NCBI GenBank assembly: GCA_021804655.1
Contig: JAJZHE010000003.1
Span: forward strand, 1 to 51,635
DNA from: Acidobacteriota bacterium
GTDB taxonomy: Bacteria; Acidobacteriota; Terriglobia; Terriglobales; Acidobacteriaceae
DNA: 51,635 bases
Reading direction: 5' to 3'
A model generated the notes under the pieces. That model was not told where the DNA came from, did no database searches, and was given only the letters and a program-made list of their open reading frames with translations. The translations under genes were made by a program, and so were the position numbers. Each line of letters starts with the position of its first letter. Within the stretch, counting starts at the first letter, position 1. This document shows positions 43,240-51,635 of this stretch, in pieces.

Positions 43240-44981
43240 AGCGCAACTTTCGTCCACTGGCCAGTTCCCTGGTCATGACCTCCACATGGCCGGTCTTCAT
43301 TGACGCAGGCGTCGCTGCCTGCGGCCTGGCCATTTTTTTCACCATCGTCCACATGGGTGCTTACTGGATGCAGGCACCCATCCCTGTCGTCCCCATCTCG
43401 CACTCCATCCGCGCCCTTCCTGCTTACGCTGCTTACTCGGTCGTGCGCATCGCCATCGCCTACCTGCTCAGCCTCGTCTTCGCCATCAGCTATGGCTATC
43501 TGGCTGCCTACAATCCGCGTGTCGAGGCATGGATGATCGCCGCGCTCGACATCCTGCAATCCATCCCCGTGCTCAGCTTTCTGCCGCCAGTTGTGCTTGC
43601 CATGGTCGCTCTCATTCCCGGGCACCAGCTTGGCATCGAACTCGGCGTCATCCTGCTTATCTTCACCGGCCAGGTCTGGAATCTTGCCTTCAGCTTCTAC
43701 ACTTCGCTCAAAACCATCCCACGTGAGATGCTCGAAGCCGCCAGCATCTTTCGCTACTCCGCGTGGCAGCGCTTCTGGCAGCTTGAGATGCCCTACGCCA
43801 CCATCGGCCTGGTCTGGAACTCCATCGTCTCCGTCGCCGGCGGATGGTTTGCCCTCATCGCCTGCGAGATGTTCACCATGGGCGACCGCAGCTTCCAGCT
43901 TCCCGGCCTCGGCAGTTATCTTCAAACAGCGGCCAGCTCCGGCGATGTGCGCGCTTTATTCTTCGGCATCGCCACCGTCATCCTCATCGTCGTCGCCACG
44001 GACCAGCTTCTCTGGCGCCCGCTCATCGCCTGGAGCGACAAATTCAAGTTCGAGCAGGTCGAATCCGACGAGCGCATCGTCTCACCCATTCTGGAGCTTC
44101 TGCGCCGCTCTCCCATCCTGCAATCGGCACCGCGTCGCATCTGGACAAGCATCGAAGAGCCGATCTTTCGACGTTTTGCCGCCGCTCACCGCAACGAACC
44201 GACACATCCACTCGACGAAAATATCTCCCGCGAGCCGTCCCTCCGGCTCTGGATTCTCGCCGTCGCGGTCGCAGCAGCCGTCGGCTGGGGCGCGTGGCAG
44301 GGACTCCTGCTGTTGCGCGGCATCTCCTGGGCCGATCTACGCCTCCTGCTCGCCGGAGCCGCAGCCACCTTCCTGCGCGTCAACGCTTCCCTGCTCATCT
44401 CCGCGCTCTGGACGATCCCCGTCGGCGTCGCCATCGGCTTTAACCCGCGCCTGGCCCGCTTTGTCCAGCCCGTCGCGCAGATTCTCGCCTCCGTCCCCGC
44501 AACAGCGTTTTTTCCGATCCTACTCATCGGCCTCGTCAAGCTCGGTGGCGGACTCGGCATCGGCTCCGTCGCCCTCATGCTCCTCGGCACCCAGTGGTAC
44601 ATCCTCTTCAACGTCATTGCCGGAGCCATGTCCATCCCCTCCGACCTCCGCGAAGCCGCTTCTCTCTACAAATTCACACGCTGGCAACGCTGGACCACAC
44701 TCATTCTGCCCGGCATCTTCCCCTACCTCATCACCGGCATGGTCACCGCCTCCGGTGGAGCATGGAACGCCTCCGTCTTCGCCGAGTACTCCCACCTGGG
44801 CAATCGCACCCTGTCCACCATCGGCCTGGGCGCGCAGATTGACGCCGCCACCGACCGCGGGCAGTTCCCTCTGCTCCTGCTGGCCACCATCCTCATCTCG
44901 CTCATGGTCGTCAGCATGAATCGCCTGGTCTGGCGCCGACTCTATCGCCTAGCCGAAACCCGCTTCAAGCTCGACGCCTAA
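43236..44981 (+). CDS. Fused double ABC permease of the NitT/TauT type (581 aa)
   Basis: Two BPD_transp_1 permease domains in one chain. Domain 1 (about 60-275) has the EAA coupling loop EMLEAASIFRYSAWQRFWQL. Domain 2 (about 365-570) has its own, DLREAASLYKFTRWQRWTTL. A cytoplasmic linker of about 90 residues joins them (ISREPSLRLWIL precedes domain 2). About twelve helices in total. In most systems two identical or separate permeases form the pore; here one gene makes both. It is translated with the ATPase (ATGA overlap). With no binding protein in the operon, the ligand is unknown. Confidence 0.9.
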   Translation: MKRNFRPLASSLVMTSTWPVFIDAGVAACGLAIFFTIVHMGAYWMQAPIPVVPISHSIRALPAYAAYSVVRIAIAYLLSLVFAISYGYLAAYNPRVEAWMIAALDILQSIPVLSFLPPVVLAMVALIPGHQLGIELGVILLIFTGQVWNLAFSFYTSLKTIPREMLEAASIFRYSAWQRFWQLEMPYATIGLVWNSIVSVAGGWFALIACEMFTMGDRSFQLPGLGSYLQTAASSGDVRALFFGIATVILIVVATDQLLWRPLIAWSDKFKFEQVESDERIVSPILELLRRSPILQSAPRRIWTSIEEPIFRRFAAAHRNEPTHPLDENISREPSLRLWILAVAVAAAVGWGAWQGLLLLRGISWADLRLLLAGAAATFLRVNASLLISALWTIPVGVAIGFNPRLARFVQPVAQILASVPATAFFPILLIGLVKLGGGLGIGSVALMLLGTQWYILFNVIAGAMSIPSDLREAASLYKFTRWQRWTTLILPGIFPYLITGMVTASGGAWNASVFAEYSHLGNRTLSTIGLGAQIDAATDRGQFPLLLLATILISLMVVSMNRLVWRRLYRLAETRFKLDA

Positions 44982-45090
44982 AGCATTTTCCGGAAAGGTG
45001 TAAACCAAAACCATTTTGCGAATTGGATTTTTCCTCAAGAAAAATCCACCCTCACGAACTTCGGAAAGTTGATCGTATTCCGGAAAATGC
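44982..45090. repeat. Extragenic nested palindrome
   Basis: The outer arms are GCATTTTCCGGAA (44983-44995) and its exact complement TTCCGGAAAATGC (45078-45090). Between them sits a perfect 9-base stem with a 5-base loop: GGATTTTTC (45025-45033) and GAAAAATCC (45039-45047). The layout is like the dispersed extragenic palindromes of other phyla. It starts right at the stop of the ABC permease and may end that transcript or be a mobile REP-like unit. Only one copy is in the window. A smaller palindrome, GGAATT-CATGA-AATTCC, follows at 45159-45175. Confidence 0.7.
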
Positions 45091-45258
45091 CTGAACCGAA
45101 TCCCTGCTTCACAATCCCCCTCAGACTCCATCCACCGGCTTCGCCGTCAGGCTTAGCCGGAATTCATGAAATTCCACTCAATGTTTGGAAAGCCCTCATC
45201 TTTCCCGCACACATGCCGATACAAGCTGCAGGCGATACTTCGCCGTCGGGGATTATCG

Positions 45259-45615
45259 ATGACTCTTTCTCTCTTCAAAACTGATCGTCCATCGCCAAGT
45301 CGCGCCCTTGCAGCGTTCTCTGGTTTTGCCCTCATTGCGATGCTGCTGGCCGTAACTCTTCACGCCGAGGATCGCGCCGTCAAGCAGCGCGTCGCTCCCA
45401 TCTATCCTGAGATTGCCAAGCGCATGGGCATCACTGGCGTCGTTCAGGTTCAGGCCACCGTTGCACCCGATGGCAAAGTAACCGCCGTCAAAACCGTCAG
45501 CGGCAACCACATGCTTGCCTCCGCCGCTGAGGATGCCGTTCAGCGCTGGCGCTTCGTCGCCGGGGACAGCCAGTCCACGGTCAACGTCGATCTGAACTTC
45601 ACCCTCAACCATTGA
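45259..45615 (+). CDS. Short exported protein with TonB C-terminal domain (118 aa)
   Basis: An N-terminal hydrophobic segment (ALAAFSGFALIAMLLAVTLHA, about 14-34) is followed almost at once by a TonB C-terminal domain: APIYPEIAKRMGITGVVQVQ, VAPDGKVTAVKTVSGNHMLA, AAEDAVQRWRF. There is no Pro-rich spacer to cross the periplasm, so it is not a classical TonB. It may be a secreted or short-anchored TonB-CTD protein. The ATG at 45259 follows GGGG; the longer reading from 45166 has no signal-like start. The gene ends 106 bases before the terminator hairpin. Confidence 0.82.
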   Translation: MTLSLFKTDRPSPSRALAAFSGFALIAMLLAVTLHAEDRAVKQRVAPIYPEIAKRMGITGVVQVQATVAPDGKVTAVKTVSGNHMLASAAEDAVQRWRFVAGDSQSTVNVDLNFTLNH

Positions 45616-45721
45616 TCGCTCAACGGCTGAAATTTTCACCCCTGAACTCTGCGTTCGTGTAACATTTGCCGCTGGCCATCTGCCTTCAGAGCAGCCTCCG
45701 CGGCAGGGCAACGAACAAAAC

Positions 45722-45760
45722 AAAAAGGGCCGGATGCAATCCCTGCATCCGGCCCTTTTT
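45722..45760. terminator. Bidirectional intrinsic terminator
   Basis: A perfect 17-base stem with a 5-base loop (ATCCC): left arm 45722-45738, right arm 45744-45760. The arms begin with AAAAA and end with TTTTT, so each strand shows a hairpin followed by a U-tract. It lies between the TonB-like gene (plus) and secA (minus), whose coding ends converge, and can stop both. Confidence 0.93.
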
Positions 45761-45776
45761 CATTCGTCCCGCTGCC

Positions 45777-48731
<2,955 letters not shown>

Positions 48732-48858
48732 GGCAAAGTTCTCCGTCTACCAGTGTAAATGCTGCCATGACAAACCCCGCCCCAGCAGGTCCAACTGTCT
48801 GCGTAGAAGACCCCTTGCGTCGGATTGCAGTTTGTGGGCAAATTCCCGATGCGGACGA

Positions 48859-50067
48859 TCAGTTCGTCGATGCCATATCCGAATTCCCGCGAATCTGACG
48901 ACGAAGAAAATCGTCGAACAATGGAACGGTAAAGGCGTTGTCGCCATGTGCGGGACTGTAGATCATTCCTTTGCGGATCAACTGACTGCGCAGGGGACCG
49001 ATAGAGGTCGTCTTCGCCCCCAACCGATCTGCAATATCTCCCGAACGCTGCATTACTCCACCCACTCCGACCATTGCAAATAGAAAATCCTTCTCGCGCT
49101 TCGTCAGGCGATCAAACCGCACGCGGAAAAAGCTTTCATCCAGTTGACGAATCGCATTCTTTGTCGCAACCTCCACATCCGAAGTTGTGATCAATGAGCT
49201 TTGCGCTGCATTCCACGTCTCATATCCCCACTGTTGCAAGAAATATGGATAGCGACCTGTCTTGTCGAGAATCGCCTGAACAGCGTCGGGCGCATAAGCG
49301 ACATTGAGCAATTCGGCCGGGCGGGTCAGCGCTTTTCGAGCTGCTTCCTTGTCCAGCTCGGCGACCGAAGGATAGGAGAAAAGCCGTTCGGAATAAGACT
49401 TGGAACGCCCCATCAAGCCCAGAATCACCGGCAACCCGGCGCCATAAAGTACCAGTGGCAGATTCCGCTGGGAGACCTGGTGCAACGCCAGAATCAGCGC
49501 GCTCATCTCTTTTTCCCCTAGGTACTGAATCTCGTCGATCATCAGGCAGATGGCACGATCACGCGACCTCGCCGCCTCCGCAATCGCCAGCAGCAATGCG
49601 CCAAAATCATGTTCCAGATCGCCACTGTCCGCAGAGCCAGGTTCGGGATCGACAGACAATTCCAGGTCGAGCGTTTCATAGAAACGGGCCTTTACCTTCA
49701 GCGTTCCAACAAAACTTTTCAATACCCGTAAGCCGCGCCGTGCAAGCTCGTTTATCGATCCGTCACTGTTGAGCTTGATCAGGATTTGCCGCAGGTACGG
49801 AACCAGCAGGTCGGGCATCGGTTTTTGTTCGTGGGCTTCCGCAAAGACTGTAAAAAAACCTTTATTGTCCGCAATTTCACGCACACGGTTCAGAAGAACC
49901 GTTTTGCCTACGCCTCGAAGCCCCACAAAGATTGAGCTTCGGCTGAAAGTGCCACGTTGAATACGTCCCAATGCAACATGCACATCCTCCAGAATTGCGT
50001 CGCGGCCTGCCAGCTCAGGTGGCTGAGTCCCTGCTCCAGGCGAATACGGATTGCGTGCGTGGTCCAT
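48859..50067 (-). CDS. AAA ATPase with C-terminal winged helix, unknown function (402 aa)
   Basis: P-loop ATPase of the ORC/Cdc6-like 'ATP-binding protein' family (AAA_16). The N-terminus RNPYSPGAGTQPPELAGRD is family-typical. Walker A is GLRGVGKT (49-56), Walker B is CLMIDEI (174-180), and sensor residues follow in LPLVLYGAGLP. A C-terminal winged helix is likely (about 310-395: RSGDIADRLGAKTTSIGPLR). Several roles are possible: DNA-bound switch, plasmid/phage-derived regulator, or toxin-linked NTPase. No partner gene is adjacent. No ribosome site precedes the ATG, which is embedded in a nested inverted repeat. Confidence 0.82.
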   Translation of the reverse strand: MDHARNPYSPGAGTQPPELAGRDAILEDVHVALGRIQRGTFSRSSIFVGLRGVGKTVLLNRVREIADNKGFFTVFAEAHEQKPMPDLLVPYLRQILIKLNSDGSINELARRGLRVLKSFVGTLKVKARFYETLDLELSVDPEPGSADSGDLEHDFGALLLAIAEAARSRDRAICLMIDEIQYLGEKEMSALILALHQVSQRNLPLVLYGAGLPVILGLMGRSKSYSERLFSYPSVAELDKEAARKALTRPAELLNVAYAPDAVQAILDKTGRYPYFLQQWGYETWNAAQSSLITTSDVEVATKNAIRQLDESFFRVRFDRLTKREKDFLFAMVGVGGVMQRSGDIADRLGAKTTSIGPLRSQLIRKGMIYSPAHGDNAFTVPLFDDFLRRQIRGNSDMASTN

Positions 50068-50129
50068 TTATAGGGAGTTTACCCATTTATACGCCAAACT
50101 CCCAATTCTTCGATAAATTCCCTATAAAT
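50066..50129 (-). promoter_or_regulatory. Nested inverted repeat over the start of the AAA ATPase gene
   Basis: The outer arms are an exact 11-base pair, ATTTATAGGGA (50066-50076) and TCCCTATAAAT (50119-50129). The inner arms are GGGAGTTT (50073-50080) and AAACTCCC (50096-50103). CCATTTATA also recurs directly at 50064 and 50083. The left arm contains the ATG, so a protein bound here would block transcription or translation of the gene. The encoded ATPase ends in a winged helix, which makes self-control the simplest guess. Confidence 0.6.
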
Positions 50130-50182
50130 GCCCAGTTCTCGCAATTTGCTCGCGTAATCTGTTCGCCTGATCTCCCGCTCCC

Positions 50183-51635
50183 TCATCCCCGCCGACGCAG
50201 CACTTCCTCATACACTTCCACATACTCCCGCGCCGGGTGCTCCCACCCGTAGTCACGCGCCATTCCGTTCCGCATCAGCGTCTGCCAGCCTGTGGGATCG
50301 TTGGCAAAGACCCACAGCGCGCGGTCGATGGCCCATAGAAAATCGCCCGGGTGATAGCCGAAAAACTTGAAGCCGGTGCCCGTTTTCTGGTCGGCATTCC
50401 ACTCCTCCACCGTATCTTCCAGACCGCCCGTCGCTCGCACCACGGGGATCGTCCCATACTTCATCGAGTAAATCTGGTTCAGCCCGCACGGCTCATACCG
50501 CGACGGCATCAGGAAGATATCCGCGCCGGCTTCGATCTTGTGCGCCATCGCGTCGTCGTATTTCACCTGCACGGCCACCTTCTCCGGATATCGCGCCGCA
50601 AAGCTGCGGAAGAAGCTCTCGTAGTACGGCTCGCCGGTTCCCAGCGCAATCAGTGCAATCTCCCGCTCGGCAAGCTGGTCGCTGATCGCCGCCAGCATGT
50701 CAAAGCCCTTTTGCGTCGCAAAGCGCGAAACAATTCCCAGTACCGGAGTGGTCTCCGCGATGTGCTCCAGCCCAAAGGCGTGCAACAGGTCGCGCCTGCA
50801 CTCCGCCTTGCCCGTCAACTCCTCCGCCGTGTAGTGCGCCGCCAGATGCGCATCGCAGGCCGGGTTCCACTGCGCATAATCCACCCCATTCAGAATCCCG
50901 CGCAGATCCCAATGCCGTCGGCTGAAGATCGACTCCATCCCCTCGCCAAACTCCGGCCCCTGTATCTCCCGCGCATAGGTCGGGCTGACCGTCGTCATGT
51001 AGTCGCTCATGACCAGGCCGCCCTTCAGAAAGTTGAAGGTGTCGTTCTGCTCCACCTTGTCAAAGGTGAACAGATCCCACGGCAGCAGCAGCAACTCCGT
51101 CGTCCGCGGCGGAAACCATCCCTGATAGCCCGCGTTATGCACCGTCAACACCACACCCACATTCCGCAGCACCGGATCGTAGACGTACAGCGTCCGCAAT
51201 AATACCGGCAGAATCGCCGTCTGCCAATCATGCACATGGAAGACATCCGGCACGCCCAGCAGCTTGGTCGCCTCCAGCACTGCGCGCGAAAACAGTCCGT
51301 AGCGCTCTGCATTATCCGCATAATCTCCACCGCCGCGTGGACCGTAAAAGCCTTCACGATCAAACAATTCCGGACAATCAATGAAGTAGTACTGCACCCC
51401 TTCGCGCTGGCCGCCGTCCACCACCCCCACAAACCGGTTGTAAAACGGAAACGGAATTGTCAGCGAACGTACCGCATAGGAGCGCGGCTCCGGCACAAAC
51501 GCCTGCGCCGACCGATACAGCGGCAGATACACCGTCACACGATGGCCCAGCTTCACCAGCTCCGGCGGCAGCGCTCCCACCACATCGGCCAGGCCACCTG
51601 TCTTGGCAAACGGTACACACTCTGAGGCAGCAAAT
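50183..51635 (-). CDS. glgA: Glycogen synthase GlgA, N-terminus cut by the right edge (at least 484 aa)
   Basis: GT5 starch/glycogen synthase that adds glucose from ADP-glucose. The first residues in the window are F-A-A-S-E-C-V-P-F-A-K-T-G-G-L-A-D-V, the ADP-glucose-binding KTGGL motif; only a few residues before it are missing. Downstream are FHVHDWQTAILP, LTVHNAGYQGWFPP, LMPSRYEPCGLNQIYSMKYG and RATGGLEDTVEEW, in the normal order. The stop at 50183 is 53 bases beyond the nested repeat. Neighbours give no glycogen genes within the window; glgC or glgB may lie to the right. Confidence 0.95.
   Translation of the reverse strand, partial: FAASECVPFAKTGGLADVVGALPPELVKLGHRVTVYLPLYRSAQAFVPEPRSYAVRSLTIPFPFYNRFVGVVDGGQREGVQYYFIDCPELFDREGFYGPRGGGDYADNAERYGLFSRAVLEATKLLGVPDVFHVHDWQTAILPVLLRTLYVYDPVLRNVGVVLTVHNAGYQGWFPPRTTELLLLPWDLFTFDKVEQNDTFNFLKGGLVMSDYMTTVSPTYAREIQGPEFGEGMESIFSRRHWDLRGILNGVDYAQWNPACDAHLAAHYTAEELTGKAECRRDLLHAFGLEHIAETTPVLGIVSRFATQKGFDMLAAISDQLAEREIALIALGTGEPYYESFFRSFAARYPEKVAVQVKYDDAMAHKIEAGADIFLMPSRYEPCGLNQIYSMKYGTIPVVRATGGLEDTVEEWNADQKTGTGFKFFGYHPGDFLWAIDRALWVFANDPTGWQTLMRNGMARDYGWEHPAREYVEVYEEVLRRRG

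Overview
The window is GC-rich, densely coded chromosomal DNA, very probably from an acidobacterium (Acidobacteriota, Acidobacteriaceae-like). This is inferred from gene content: a VWFA-related protein of the acidobacterial type, FG-GAP/ASPIC (CRTAC1-like) and YVTN-propeller proteins, an Acidobacteria-like ccm locus, and many secreted proteins with Sec, Tat or lipoprotein signals. I see no phage, IS element, CRISPR array, tRNA or rRNA. It reads as core chromosome with small accessory insertions. Several genes start at TTG (pheA, purB, secA).

Layout. 1-1.1 kb: prephenate dehydratase (partial) and a UbiA prenyltransferase, both minus. 1.2-7.4 kb: two secreted metallopeptidases (M42, M28) facing a large secreted propeller/phosphoesterase. 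7.6-11.0 kb: a cytochrome c maturation operon ordered ccmE-ccmA-ybaK-ccmB-ccmC-ccmD, whose CcmE carries a cysteine where the usual haem-binding histidine should be. 11.2-14.1 kb: small membrane ORF, DAHP synthase, propeller lipoprotein, HTH regulator. 14.1-20.8 kb: YihY, cold-shock protein, QueG, VWA protein, GH31 glycosidase. 21-25.3 kb: OB-like exported protein, GT2, STN-like protein, unknown exported protein, Nudix hydrolase. 25.3-31.1 kb, mostly minus: UbiX-PurB, glutaredoxin, an enolase-superfamily MenC/NSAR beside a GNAT, MazG; a cupin gene lies between them on the plus strand. 31.2-33.7 kb: prepilin peptidase and two exported proteins. 33.9-38.0 kb: dnaX-ybaB-recR with a Tat-exported metallo-beta-lactamase-fold gene inserted. 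38.0-41.0 kb: CRTAC1-like protein, Tat rhodanese, Tat TlpA. 41.0-45.0 kb: single-domain response regulator and a NitT/TauT-type ABC ATPase plus a double permease with no binding protein. 45-51.6 kb: an extragenic nested palindrome, a TonB-domain protein, a 17-bp-stem terminator, SecA, an AAA ATPase with a striking nested inverted repeat at its start, and glycogen synthase (partial).

Themes. Extracytoplasmic thiol/haem chemistry recurs (CcmE-A-B-C-D, TlpA, rhodanese, glutaredoxin), as does export (SecA, many signal peptides) and polymer or peptide breakdown outside the cytoplasm (M42, M28, GH31). The points most worth a second look are the Cys-type CcmE in a rearranged ccm operon, the MenC/NSAR-GNAT pair that may rescue D-amino acids, the AAA ATPase with its palindromic operator-like start, the orphan ABC importer, the Tat-MBL insertion in the recombination operon, and likely leaderless mRNAs.
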